DNA of 64,000 bases from Gallaecimonas pentaromativorans (GTDB lineage Bacteria > Pseudomonadota > Gammaproteobacteria > Enterobacterales > Gallaecimonadaceae), in assembly GCF_003751625.1 (NCBI RefSeq), contig NZ_RJUL01000001.1:484253-548252 (forward strand). The letters are read 5' to 3'. Each line of letters opens with the position of its first letter. The stretch's first letter is position 1. The translations under genes were made by a program, and so were the position numbers. Of this stretch, positions 1-8,187 are shown one piece after another. The notes under the pieces are model-generated. The model saw nothing but the letters and a program-made list of their open reading frames with translations. It did not search any database and was not told the origin of the DNA.

Positions 1-2135
1 TTGCGGATACCTTCCTCGGCACCTTGTGGCATGGCCGGCTGGTGATAGTTCTCGTTCATCACCGTCAGGTAGTAGAAGACGTTTTCCTGGTCGTTACCGT
101 ACATGCGGCGGATACCGTCTTGCACGATCACTGCCACTTCGTAGCCGTAGGTCGGGTCGTAAGTTACGCAGTTGGGAATAACGCCAGCCTGGATATGGCT
201 GTGGCCGTCTTCGTGCTGCAGGCCTTCACCGTTCAGGGTGGTACGGCCGGCGGTGCCGCCAATCAGGAAGCCACGGGCTTGCTGGTCGCCAGCGGCCCAG
301 GCCATGTCGCCCACGCGCTGGAAGCCGAACATGGAGTAGTAGACGTAGAAGGGGATCATCGGCTCGCCATTGGTGCTGTAGCTGGTGGCAGCAGCAACCC
401 AGTCGGACATGGCGCCCAGTTCGTTGATCCCTTCCTGCAGTACCTGGCCTTTTTTGTCTTCTTTGTAGAAGGCAACCTGGTCGGCGTCCTGGGGAGTGTA
501 TTTCTGGCCTTCGCGGCTGTAGATACCCACCTGGCGGAACAGGCCTTCCATACCGAAGGTACGGGCCTCGTCAGGGATGATAGGCACGACACGGCTACCG
601 ATTTGCTTGTCTTTGAGCAAGGCGGTCAGCACACGAACAAAGGCCATGGTGGTGGAGATCTCGCGATCGCCACTGCCCTTGGTCACGGACTCAAAGGCAT
701 CGAGGCTCGGCACATCCATCTCGCCGTTGAAACGCACCTGACGCTTGGGCATAAAGCCATGCAGCTTGGCGCGGCGTTCCTTGAGGTATTTGACCTCGTC
801 GGATTCTTCGCCCGGATGGTAGTAAGGCATCTCGGCCAGCTTGTCGTCGCTGATCGGAATATTGAAACGGTCACGGAAGTACTTGATGGCTTCCACGTCC
901 ATTTTCTTAACCTGGTGGGCAATGTTTTTGCCTTCACCGGCGTCACCCATGCCGTAACCTTTAACGGTTTTGGCGAGGATAACGGTGGGGCGGCCCTTGG
1001 TGTTTACGGCGCGATGGTAAGCGGCGTACACCTTGTAGGGGTCGTGGCCACCACGGTTGAGGCGCCAGATGTCGTCGTCAGACATGTTGGCCACCATTTC
1101 TTTGGTCTCTTCGTATTTGCCAAAGAAATTGTCGCGGGTGTACTTGCCACCTTTGGCCTTGCAGTTCTGGTATTCGCCGTCGACGGTTTCTTCCATCAGC
1201 TGCAGCAGCTTGCCGGAGGTATCACGGGCCAGCAAAGGATCCCAGTAACGGCCCCAGATCACCTTCAGCACTTCCCAGCCGGCGCCACGGAAGGTGCCTT
1301 CGAGTTCCTGAATGATCTTGGAGTTACCGCGAACCGGGCCGTCCAGGCGCTGCAGGTTGCAGTTGATGATGAAGGTCAGGTTGTCCAGCTTCTCACGGGC
1401 GGCCATGCCGATGGCGCCCAGGGCTTCCGGCTCGTCACACTCGCCGTCACCCAGGAAGCAGTAAACCCGCTGCTCGGAGCAATCTTTGATGCCACGGTCG
1501 GTCAGGTATTTAAGGAAACGTGCCTGGTAAATGGCGGCGATGGGGCCCAGACCCATGGAAACGGTGGGGAACTGCCAGTAATCCGGCATCAGTTTCGGGT
1601 GCGGGTAAGACGGCAGACCCTTGCCTTCCACTTCTTGGCGGAAGTTGTCCAGTTGCTCTTCGGTCAGGCGCCCTTCCAGGAAGGAGCGGGAATAGATACC
1701 GGGAGAGATGTGGCCCTGGAAGTAAATCAGGTCGCCGCCGTCTTTGTCATTGGGCGCACGGAAGAAGTGGTTGAAACCCACATCGTACAAGGTGGCGCTG
1801 GAGGCGAAAGAGGAAATGTGGCCGCCCAGTTCCAGGTTTTTCTTGGAGCCGCGCAGCACCATGGCCAGGGCGTTCCAGCGGATGATGGAGCGGATACGGC
1901 GTTCCATGCCCTGGTCACCCGGCATTTCCGGTTCCTGGCCAGCAGGAATGGTGTTGACGTAAGCGGTGGTGGCTTCGAAAGGCAGATGCGCGCCATTACG
2001 ACGAGCCTGATCGGTCAGGGATTCCAGCAGGTAATGGGCGCGTTCAGCACCTTCTTCATCCATGACTGCCTGGAGCGCGTCCAGCCATTCACGGGTTTCC
2101 TGCGGGTCCACGTCATGCATAACCTTCTCTGACAT
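1..2135 (-). CDS. aceE: Pyruvate dehydrogenase E1 component, partial at left edge
   Basis: This is the homodimeric thiamine-diphosphate E1 subunit of the pyruvate dehydrogenase complex. It decarboxylates pyruvate and passes the acetyl group to the lipoyl arms of AceF. About 711 N-terminal residues are visible out of roughly 885-890 in the family; the C-terminus lies beyond base 1. The product begins MSEKVMHDVDPQETREWLDA. The ThDP/Mg motif is present as GDGECDEPEALGA, followed about 20 residues later by INCN. The ATG is at 2133-2135, 61 bases downstream of pdhR on the same strand, so pdhR-aceE (and presumably aceF-lpd outside the window) should form one operon controlled by PdhR. The identification is very secure. 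Confidence 0.97.
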   Translation of the reverse strand, partial: MSEKVMHDVDPQETREWLDALQAVMDEEGAERAHYLLESLTDQARRNGAHLPFEATTAYVNTIPAGQEPEMPGDQGMERRIRSIIRWNALAMVLRGSKKNLELGGHISSFASSATLYDVGFNHFFRAPNDKDGGDLIYFQGHISPGIYSRSFLEGRLTEEQLDNFRQEVEGKGLPSYPHPKLMPDYWQFPTVSMGLGPIAAIYQARFLKYLTDRGIKDCSEQRVYCFLGDGECDEPEALGAIGMAAREKLDNLTFIINCNLQRLDGPVRGNSKIIQELEGTFRGAGWEVLKVIWGRYWDPLLARDTSGKLLQLMEETVDGEYQNCKAKGGKYTRDNFFGKYEETKEMVANMSDDDIWRLNRGGHDPYKVYAAYHRAVNTKGRPTVILAKTVKGYGMGDAGEGKNIAHQVKKMDVEAIKYFRDRFNIPISDDKLAEMPYYHPGEESDEVKYLKERRAKLHGFMPKRQVRFNGEMDVPSLDAFESVTKGSGDREISTTMAFVRVLTALLKDKQIGSRVVPIIPDEARTFGMEGLFRQVGIYSREGQKYTPQDADQVAFYKEDKKGQVLQEGINELGAMSDWVAAATSYSTNGEPMIPFYVYYSMFGFQRVGDMAWAAGDQQARGFLIGGTAGRTTLNGEGLQHEDGHSHIQAGVIPNCVTYDPTYGYEVAVIVQDGIRRMYGNDQENVFYYLTVMNENYHQPAMPQGAEEGIR

Positions 2136-2196
2136 GGCTTATTCCTTATCTTGCTCTGATTGTGATTAGAAAGTCGTCTGCGCTTAAAAACATAGA

Positions 2197-2976
2197 CTAG
2201 CTTTTGCTGCGCGACGGTTTGCTTTGTAGTCGCCGAAGAGAGCGCTGCAAACGGCTCTGCTCCCGGCGGATGTCCAACAGGGTTTCTTCCAGGTAAGCCA
2301 GGTGCTGCTCACAGGCAACCCGGGCATCCTGGGGTTTGCCGGAGACAATACACTCCAGCAAATGCTTGCGATGCTGCCCTACCCGCTCCGGAGCGCTGGA
2401 GCGCTGATACAGCATTTCCAGGTTCAGTTGCACGTTTTGAATAAGCAGCGGCTTCATGACGCGGAACAGGTGCAGGATCACCACATTGTGGCTGGCCTGG
2501 GCGACCAGTTCGTGAAATCGGGTAATGGCTTTGGCTTCCAAGGGTACGTCGTCGGTGGCGTGGGCCTTTTCCACGTCGACGTAAGCGGCGCTGATTTCGG
2601 CAAAGTCGGTATCGGTACCGCGCAGCGCCGCGTAATAGGCCGCCATGGCTTCCAGGGCGTAACGGAACTCCAACAGATCCAGTTGCCCTTCGGGGTGGTG
2701 GGTCAGCATGTCAAACAGCGGATTGGCCATCTCGCCGTAAATATCCTGGCTGACATAGGTACCGCCACCCTGGCGACGCAACAGCAGGCCTTTGACTTCC
2801 AGTTTCTGGATAGCCTCACGCACCGAAGGACGGGATACATCGAACTGCACCGCCAGTTCGCGCTCCGGCGGCAGCTTCTGCCCAGGCGCCAGGGTGCCCT
2901 CGAGGATCAAGGTCTCCAGTTGTTCCTGTATGACGTCCGCAATGCGCGGTTGTCTAATCCGTTGGTAACCAGCCAT
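2197..2976 (-). CDS. pdhR: Pyruvate dehydrogenase complex repressor, GntR/FadR family
   Basis: This is a transcription factor that represses the pyruvate dehydrogenase operon until pyruvate binds. It has 259 residues; E. coli PdhR has 254. Residues 1-70 form the winged helix-turn-helix (KLPPERELA followed by VSRPSVREAI, then RRQGGGTYV), and the rest is an all-helical FCD effector domain. I chose the ATG at 2974-2976 because the protein then starts MAGYQRIRQP, matching the family. An in-frame start 42 bases upstream would run through the operator. The gene lies directly upstream of aceE, and operators at 2983-2999 and 3101-3117 imply autoregulation. Confidence 0.95.
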   Translation of the reverse strand: MAGYQRIRQPRIADVIQEQLETLILEGTLAPGQKLPPERELAVQFDVSRPSVREAIQKLEVKGLLLRRQGGGTYVSQDIYGEMANPLFDMLTHHPEGQLDLLEFRYALEAMAAYYAALRGTDTDFAEISAAYVDVEKAHATDDVPLEAKAITRFHELVAQASHNVVILHLFRVMKPLLIQNVQLNLEMLYQRSSAPERVGQHRKHLLECIVSGKPQDARVACEQHLAYLEETLLDIRREQSRLQRSLRRLQSKPSRSKS

Positions 2977-2982
2977 GGTGTA

Positions 2983-2999
2983 AATTGGTATTACCAATA
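2983..2999. promoter_or_regulatory. PdhR operator, proximal site
   Basis: AATTGGTATTACCAATA contains a perfect inverted repeat ATTGGT-N3-ACCAAT, the known PdhR recognition pattern. It sits between the predicted transcription start (about 3010) and the pdhR ATG (2976), roughly +11 to +27. E. coli PdhR represses its own operon from an operator in the same position. The match is seen directly; binding is inferred. Confidence 0.85.
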
Positions 3000-3016
3000 G
3001 CGCAATAAGTGCCCAC

Positions 3017-3045
3017 ACCTTAGCAGATGGAAATAACCCTGTCCA
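3017..3045 (-). promoter_or_regulatory. Sigma-70 promoter of pdhR-aceE
   Basis: On the minus strand, TGGACA (3040-3045) and TAAGGT (3017-3022) are separated by 17 bases. This predicts a start near 3010, about 34 bases before the pdhR ATG. The -35 matches consensus at 5 of 6 positions; the -10 is weaker. The position relative to the operator supports the call. Confidence 0.55.
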
Positions 3046-3100
3046 TTAGACCGCAGTCGAAGCCAGCTTGGCTGAGTTGTTCAGTAAAGATGCCGGCTTA

Positions 3101-3117
3101 AATTGGTCAGACCAAAA
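3101..3117. promoter_or_regulatory. Second PdhR-like operator, upstream of the pdhR promoter
   Basis: AATTGGTCAGACCAAAA has ATTGGT-N3-ACCAAA, one base short of a perfect PdhR/FadR-subfamily palindrome. It lies about 90-107 bases upstream of the predicted pdhR transcription start and overlaps the ampE stop codon (3107-3109). Together with the proximal site it could allow repression by DNA looping. This is an inference. Confidence 0.6.
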
Positions 3118-3907
3118 ATCCCAACAAGATAAGGGCCGCCACCACGCACAGGAAAAACAGCAGGTTGCGCTTGGCCAGGGCCACCATGTTCAGCACTGGC
3201 TTGTCACTGCAAGGTTCGGAGCAATCCACCTCTTCGGCAGCCAGGGCAACCTGGCCGAGGTAGTCTTCGTTGTCATTAGGGTGCTTGAGCAGCCCTTCTA
3301 GCCAACGGGGCATGGCCCGGGAGTAATGGCCGACAAAGGCAAATCCCAGAGCGGTAAAGCGTACCGGCAGCCAGTCCACTAATTTGATCAGGCGGCGCGC
3401 CTCGGGTTGCTCCTGGTTATGCCAGTAACGCAACAAACCGTAAGCCAGCACGGCGCCGGTACCGGCCAGCACATAAAAGAACAGCACGGCGCAATAATGG
3501 CGATAGTTGGCCCACAGCAGCGCCATCAAGGTGCGCTCCCGGCCGCTATAGGTGGCGGAGGTCAGAGGCTGTTCGATGCCTTGAGAGTAAAGGTCGGCCG
3601 CTTGCAAGTCGCCCCGGGAAAAGGCGTTGAGCATTTGCCGGTATTGTTGGCGAAGCTGGGTGCTGTTGAGCGCCGCCCACAGCAGCAATACCGTTAACGG
3701 CCAAGAGAGTACCCAGGGCAGCAGGTACAAGGCGCAATCCACTGCTATCGTGGCCAGTACCAGCCCCACCAGCAGCAAAGGCCATGGCAGGGACGGCGCC
3801 CTAGCGGCAGCCGGTAGTTTTGCCAGCCAGGTATCGAGCTGCCAGGCAGCGGGTAGCATCAACACCCTGTCCAGGGCCAGGATCAGCAACAGGGTTATCA
3901 GCATCAT
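3107..3907 (-). CDS. ampE: Inner-membrane protein AmpE, beta-lactamase regulon
   Basis: This is a polytopic inner-membrane protein of about 266 residues; E. coli AmpE has 284. It is usually encoded right after ampD and has been described as a signalling or sensory membrane protein in the AmpD pathway, with no settled biochemical activity. Hydrophobic segments are seen at the N-terminus (MLITLLLILALDRVL), near residues 50-85, around 140-160 and at the very C-terminus (LLFFLCVVAALILLGFLV). The start at 3905-3907 overlaps the ampD stop in an ATGA arrangement, indicating translational coupling. The last codons overlap a PdhR-like operator. The name rests on synteny plus membrane pattern. Confidence 0.85.
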   Translation of the reverse strand: MMLITLLLILALDRVLMLPAAWQLDTWLAKLPAAARAPSLPWPLLLVGLVLATIAVDCALYLLPWVLSWPLTVLLLWAALNSTQLRQQYRQMLNAFSRGDLQAADLYSQGIEQPLTSATYSGRERTLMALLWANYRHYCAVLFFYVLAGTGAVLAYGLLRYWHNQEQPEARRLIKLVDWLPVRFTALGFAFVGHYSRAMPRWLEGLLKHPNDNEDYLGQVALAAEEVDCSEPCSDKPVLNMVALAKRNLLFFLCVVAALILLGFLV

Positions 3908-4443
3908 GCCGTCAGCTCCATCAAACGGTAGTAAGTCAGCCAATCAAACAGCGGACCCGGATCGGTTTTTCTAATAGGGGCTATGGTTTCATGGCCGGTG
4001 ACCCGGTGAGGTCCGATGTCGGTATGGGTAAACAGCCAAGCGCTAAGGCGTGCCAGGGCCTGATATTGAGCCAAGGTAAAAGGCAGATGGTCAGCCCCTT
4101 CAAGCTCCACACCGACGCTGCTGTCGTTAAGGCGCTCACGGCCGGCAAACTGCGAAAGGCCAGCATGCCAGGCGCGCTGGCTTATGGCCACCAGTTGCCA
4201 GAGTGTGCCGTCTCGCTCGATAAAAAAGTGCGCCGATACCCTCACCCCTTCTAGCCGCGCCAGCCAGGGGTGAGCGCGGCAATCAAGGCTACCGTCAAAA
4301 AACGCCGGCACCAGGCCTTGGCCAAAGTGCTGGGGCGGCAGGCTGATATTGTGGATCACCAGCAGATCAGGCCTGAGGTTATCGGGCCTGTCATCACAAT
4401 GGGGGCTGGGGTGGCGCTTGGCGCCGGGGTACCAATCGGTCAC
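3904..4443 (-). CDS. ampD: 1,6-anhydro-N-acetylmuramyl-L-alanine amidase
   Basis: This is a cytosolic zinc amidase that removes the peptide from anhydroMurNAc-peptides in peptidoglycan recycling. In species with ampC/ampR its loss derepresses the beta-lactamase; neither is in this window. The amidase_2 fold motifs are visible: VIHNISLPP (first zinc His), RAWHAG, GVELEG, TGH (second His) and KTDPGP (Asp ligand). I chose the GTG at 4441-4443 because a GGAG lies 9 bases upstream and the product (179 residues, VTDWYPGAKRHPSPH) then aligns with E. coli AmpD (183). A TTG 42 bases upstream would add 14 non-homologous residues. ampE overlaps its stop codon. Confidence 0.93.
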   Translation of the reverse strand: MTDWYPGAKRHPSPHCDDRPDNLRPDLLVIHNISLPPQHFGQGLVPAFFDGSLDCRAHPWLARLEGVRVSAHFFIERDGTLWQLVAISQRAWHAGLSQFAGRERLNDSSVGVELEGADHLPFTLAQYQALARLSAWLFTHTDIGPHRVTGHETIAPIRKTDPGPLFDWLTYYRLMELTA

Positions 4444-4511
4444 GAACAGCGGCTCCGTAAGAGTGTTGAAGCCACTGTAGCACAAGGATTTAACCGTTTG
4501 AAAAACAGGCT

Positions 4512-4688
4512 TTATTCGTAGTCGTCAGACTCGGAGGGAGCATCTTCTTCGGCTGGAATGGCACGCTCGCCAGAGGCCCACTCGCCCAAATCAATCAACT
4601 GACAACGTTTGGAGCAGAAGGGGCGAAAAGGGCTTTGCTCTGACCACTCGACATCTTTATTACAAATAGGACAACTGACAACCAACAC
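4512..4688 (-). CDS. yacG: DNA gyrase inhibitor YacG, small zinc protein
   Basis: This 58-residue protein is read from a GTG start, which makes it easy to miss. It begins [15 protein letters not shown] and has four cysteines in a C-X2-C (residues 6 and 9) and C-X3-C (25 and 29) arrangement that binds zinc in the YacG family. The C-terminal tail is acidic. YacG of E. coli binds GyrB and blocks DNA binding by gyrase. AGGAG lies 5 bases before the GTG on the minus strand. It starts 7 bases after the zapD stop, so zapD-yacG are co-transcribed with the coaE and pil genes, as in many gammaproteobacteria. Confidence 0.92.
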   Translation of the reverse strand: MLVVSCPICNKDVEWSEQSPFRPFCSKRCQLIDLGEWASGERAIPAEEDAPSESDDYE

Positions 4689-4695
4689 TTATCTC

Positions 4696-5433
4696 CTACT
4701 GCCAGCTGCAATGACATAGCGTCATGGGCACATCTTCTGCAACCGGCGTTGCTTCACCATCATTTCCCAGGCTCATCAGCCGCACCGTGTAGCGGCCTCG
4801 GTGCCCGGACACACTAGGGTAAAGATCCGCTGGCAGGTCGGCAAGGTGCAGCAACACCAGGTTTTCGCAACTGGCTTGGAAAAAGCCATTACGGGCCACC
4901 ACCGGCTCGGGGCGCCCCCCTTCCCTGACCAATTTCAGTAATAAAGAAAGGCCCCTGGCAAAAGGCTCCACCTTGTCGAGCCAGGCGGCCACATCGGCCT
5001 GGCGCACCACAGCGCTGCGTTGCTGCCAGCAAGCCAGCTGCGGCAAATCGAAGGGGGCGTCACCGCCGGCTACGGTGAACCGGGCACGAAGGGCCATCAG
5101 CAGAGGGTCGTCCCGCCAGCCGGGCGGTAGGCGCTGCTGGGTCAGCAGCCATTGCCTGTGGGTTTGCAACTCACGGCCCAGCTCGTTGAGCTGCTGGGCA
5201 TCCACGCCGGGCATCTGCTCCCAGCGCTGCAGTTGCTCGATAGCCCGTTCCAGATCCTTGATGAGTTCGGCCTTCACGTCCCCTCTGTCCATCACGTCCA
5301 GCAAGTCGAACAGGGCAGTGAAAAATGGCCAATCGGCATTGTCCGCCGACTTAAACAAGCGGCGAAGCAAATAGTCGAGCCTCAGGTAGGCGCGGAATTT
5401 TTCTGAGAGGGGAAATTCGAACTGACAGTCCAT
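4696..5433 (-). CDS. zapD: Cell division protein ZapD
   Basis: This is a cytoplasmic FtsZ-binding protein that bundles protofilaments by attaching to the FtsZ C-terminal tail. It has 245 residues; E. coli ZapD (YacF) has 247. Family features seen are FEFPLSEKFRAYLRLDYL at the N-terminus, a mostly helical first half, and a beta-rich second half with GFFQ, VRLMSLG and VPMTLCHC. It is flanked by coaE (31 bases upstream) and yacG (7 bases downstream), the conserved order. Its partner FtsZ is encoded 14 kb away in this window. Confidence 0.95.
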   Translation of the reverse strand: MDCQFEFPLSEKFRAYLRLDYLLRRLFKSADNADWPFFTALFDLLDVMDRGDVKAELIKDLERAIEQLQRWEQMPGVDAQQLNELGRELQTHRQWLLTQQRLPPGWRDDPLLMALRARFTVAGGDAPFDLPQLACWQQRSAVVRQADVAAWLDKVEPFARGLSLLLKLVREGGRPEPVVARNGFFQASCENLVLLHLADLPADLYPSVSGHRGRYTVRLMSLGNDGEATPVAEDVPMTLCHCSWQ

Positions 5434-5464
5434 GGCCCAAGCGTTGTTGATTTGTCCGCCTCAA

Positions 5465-6064
5465 TCATAGCCTTTTTTGCGCGGCCTCCGACAGGTAGCG
5501 GCGATGTAAAAGCTGAACCTGGGCTTTCACTTGCTCAACATCGCCGCTGTTGTCGACAATATGGTCGGCATATTTCAGCCGTTCATCGCGCGGCATTTGC
5601 CGGGCCATGATGGCGTCGGCATCGGCGCGGCTGTCCCTGGCCAGCACCCGGCTACGCTGCTGATGCTCATGGGCATCCACCACCAGCACCCGGTCGCACT
5701 GGCGGTAGAGGTCGTTTTCAATCAGCAGCGGCACTACCCAGAGCACATAAGGGCTTTGAGCGGCAGCCAACTGCTGCGCCATTTTGCTGCGAATGAGCGG
5801 ATGAAGGAGATCGTTTACCCATTGGCGAGCCTGCTCGGCGCCGAAGATCCGGCTGCGAAGGGCTGCTCTGTCGAGGCTGCCGTCAGCACTCAGAATATCG
5901 GCACCAAAATGCGCCACAAGGGCGGTAAGGCCGGGAGTGCCGGGCTCTACCACTTGCCGGGCGACGATATCGGCGTCCACCAAGGCGATGCCCTGCTCGG
6001 CAAAAAGGTCGGCAACGGTGCTTTTGCCTGAGCCGATACCGCCGGTAAGCCCAACCACGAACAT
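5465..6064 (-). CDS. coaE: Dephospho-CoA kinase
   Basis: This enzyme phosphorylates the 3'-hydroxyl of dephospho-CoA, the last step of coenzyme A synthesis, in the cytosol. The protein is 199 residues, normal for the family. The P-loop GLTGGIGSGKST is at residues 5-16. DADIVARQVVEPG and the lid region follow, and the C-terminal VDNSGD motif is present. The ATG overlaps the pilD stop (ATGA at 6061-6064), a gene pairing common in species that keep the type IV pilus genes here. Confidence 0.96.
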   Translation of the reverse strand: MFVVGLTGGIGSGKSTVADLFAEQGIALVDADIVARQVVEPGTPGLTALVAHFGADILSADGSLDRAALRSRIFGAEQARQWVNDLLHPLIRSKMAQQLAAAQSPYVLWVVPLLIENDLYRQCDRVLVVDAHEHQQRSRVLARDSRADADAIMARQMPRDERLKYADHIVDNSGDVEQVKAQVQLLHRRYLSEAAQKRL

Positions 6065-6927
6065 CAGCTCAAATACCCCAAATACCAGCGATTAATGGCA
6101 GGCCCCCACATCAGAGCCACCCAACCAGCTGCCGCCAAAAAGGGGCCAAAAGGCATGGGCTGGCTGCCTTTTTTGCTGCGAAGGGCGCCATAAATACCCC
6201 AAAACAGGCCAAAGACCGAAGACAGCAAAATGATTTGCGGCAGCATCCAGGGGCCAAGCCAGGCGCCGAGGGCTGCGAGCAGTTTGAAGTCGCCATAGCC
6301 CATGCCTTCCTTGCCGGTCAGCAACTTAAAGACCCAATACACTGACCAAAGCGACAAATAACCCAGGGCAGCGCCGATGATGGCTTGCTCTGGGCTCACC
6401 AGGCCCCCCAAAAGGCTCACCAACAACCCGCCCCACATCAGCGGCAGGGTCAGGTTGTCAGGCAGCAACATGGTGTCGGCATCAATAAAGGTGAGGGTGA
6501 GCAGTATCCAGGTGAAAAGCAGCGCCGCCAGCATCAACACCGTGGCTCCGAAATGCCAGGCAACAGCGGCCGACATCAGCCCGGCAACCAACTCTACCAA
6601 CGGATAACGCGCCGCAATGCTCACCTTGCAGTGCCGGCAGCGGCCGCGGAGCAGCAGCCAGCTAAAGAGCGGGATATTGTCGTACCAAGCAACAGGGGAG
6701 TGGCACTTGGGGCAGTGGCTACGGGGGACCATCAGGTTGAACGGCTGGCTATCATGGCTGTGGTCAAGGCCAAGTAGCTCGCGGCTTTCTTTTTTCCAGC
6801 GCCGCTCCAGCATCACCGGCAGCCGGTAAATCACCACGTTAAGAAAGCTGCCAACCAGCAGCCCGAAGATAAAAACAAAGACCGCCAGCCATAACGGCTC
6901 GCGGCCTAACAGATCAATCAACTGCAT
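6064..6927 (-). CDS. pilD: Type IV prepilin leader peptidase / N-methyltransferase
   Basis: This is an inner-membrane aspartic protease that cleaves prepilin leaders and methylates the new N-terminal residue. It would process PilA (and any type II secretion pseudopilins). It has 287 residues. The cytosolic N-terminal domain has two CxxC pairs (Cys72/75 and Cys97/100) typical of bifunctional enzymes. The catalytic aspartates are in FIDAD (Asp149) and GYGD (Asp213), the same numbering as Pseudomonas PilD. Multiple membrane segments surround them. It starts 6 bases after pilC and overlaps coaE. Confidence 0.96.
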   Translation of the reverse strand: MQLIDLLGREPLWLAVFVFIFGLLVGSFLNVVIYRLPVMLERRWKKESRELLGLDHSHDSQPFNLMVPRSHCPKCHSPVAWYDNIPLFSWLLLRGRCRHCKVSIAARYPLVELVAGLMSAAVAWHFGATVLMLAALLFTWILLTLTFIDADTMLLPDNLTLPLMWGGLLVSLLGGLVSPEQAIIGAALGYLSLWSVYWVFKLLTGKEGMGYGDFKLLAALGAWLGPWMLPQIILLSSVFGLFWGIYGALRSKKGSQPMPFGPFLAAAGWVALMWGPAINRWYLGYLS

Positions 6928-6933
6928 CAGGGA

Positions 6934-8178
6934 TCAGCCCACTACTTGTCCCAACTGGAATATAGGCAGGTACATTGCCACGACCAGGCCGCCGATAATA
7001 GGGCCAAGGACGATCATAATGGCAGGTTCCAAGAGACTCATCAGGCCATCTACGGCGTCGTCCACTTCCCGCTCATAAACCTGAGCGACTTTAGACATCA
7101 TCTCGTCGATAGAGCCGGACTCTTCACCGATCAGCACCATCTGGATGATCATCTCTGGAAACACCTGGGTGGTACGCATCGCCACGTTCATCTGCATGCC
7201 GGTTTCTACCTCGCGGCGCACCTTGAGCACCGCGTCGCGGTAAAGCGCATTACCCGAGGCGCCGGCGCTGGAGGCCAGACCATCAATCAGCGGCACACCA
7301 GCAGCGAAAGTAGTCGCCAGGGTACGGGCAAAACGGGCCAAAGCGGCCTTGTGCAAAATAGAACCAACGATAGGCAAGCGCAGGATAAATCTATCGGTTT
7401 TATCCCTGACGCTTTGCGACTTTCGATGGGCACTTCTAAAGCTGAATCCAGCAATAATCAACACGCCAACAATGATGTACCAGGAACTTTGTAAAGCATG
7501 AGAGATGGAGATCCACAGCCGGGTAAAGGCGGGCAGCTCGGCACCAAAGGAGTGGAAGATGTCTTCAAATTGCGGCACCACAAAAATCAGCAGTATCGCT
7601 GTAACCACAATAGCCACAAAAACGATGGCTGAAGGATAGAACAGCGCCTTTTTGATCTTGGCCTTCAGTTCTTCCTGTTTCTCTTTGTAGGTGGCGATAC
7701 GGTCGAACATGGTTTCCATGGCGCCAGAGTGCTCACCGGCAGCCACCAGGTCGCGATATAGCGAATCAAAAAGCGTGGGGTACTTGGCCAAGGCTTCAGA
7801 GAGCAAGGTTCCCCCTTGCACGTCGCCGGAGATCTTGACCATCATCTCCCGCACCGCGTCTTTCTTGTAACCCTTGGCAATGATATCCAGAGACTGCACC
7901 AGAGGGACACCGGAGGCGAGCATGGTGGCCAGCTGACGGGTCACCGCAGCAATATCGGCGGCTTCGACCTTTTGGCCAAAAGAGAACAGGGACTTGGGTT
8001 TGCGTTTAACTTCTTTGGGGGTAATACCTTGGGCCCGCAGCTGGGCTTTGATTTCGTTAATCCTGGCCCCGGTCATCTCCCCTTGGACTTTCTCTCCACG
8101 ACGGTTAAGGCCCTTCCAGGAAAAAATCTCCAGCTTCTGGGTTTCTACTTTTCTTTTGGTTGCCGTTGCTATTGCCAT
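6934..8178 (-). CDS. pilC: Type IV pilus inner-membrane platform protein PilC
   Basis: This 414-residue GspF/PilC-family protein organises the pilus motor platform in the inner membrane. It carries two repeated T2SSF domains (about residues 75-200 and 275-400), each followed by a hydrophobic segment (ALFYPSAIVFVAIVVTAILL and the C-terminal AIMIVLGPIIGGLVVAMYLP). The N-terminal stretch FSWKGLNRRGEKVQGEM is typical of PilC. It sits 9 bases after pilB and 6 before pilD. This position corresponds to hofC in E. coli. Confidence 0.95.
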   Translation of the reverse strand: MAIATATKRKVETQKLEIFSWKGLNRRGEKVQGEMTGARINEIKAQLRAQGITPKEVKRKPKSLFSFGQKVEAADIAAVTRQLATMLASGVPLVQSLDIIAKGYKKDAVREMMVKISGDVQGGTLLSEALAKYPTLFDSLYRDLVAAGEHSGAMETMFDRIATYKEKQEELKAKIKKALFYPSAIVFVAIVVTAILLIFVVPQFEDIFHSFGAELPAFTRLWISISHALQSSWYIIVGVLIIAGFSFRSAHRKSQSVRDKTDRFILRLPIVGSILHKAALARFARTLATTFAAGVPLIDGLASSAGASGNALYRDAVLKVRREVETGMQMNVAMRTTQVFPEMIIQMVLIGEESGSIDEMMSKVAQVYEREVDDAVDGLMSLLEPAIMIVLGPIIGGLVVAMYLPIFQLGQVVG

Positions 8179-8187
8179 GGCGATTCC

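Noticed and set aside
24-2132. Long plus-strand open frame opposite aceE
   Set aside because: It is the exact antisense shadow of aceE, His/Gly/Val rich with no family resemblance. The minus-strand reading is an unmistakable E1 enzyme.
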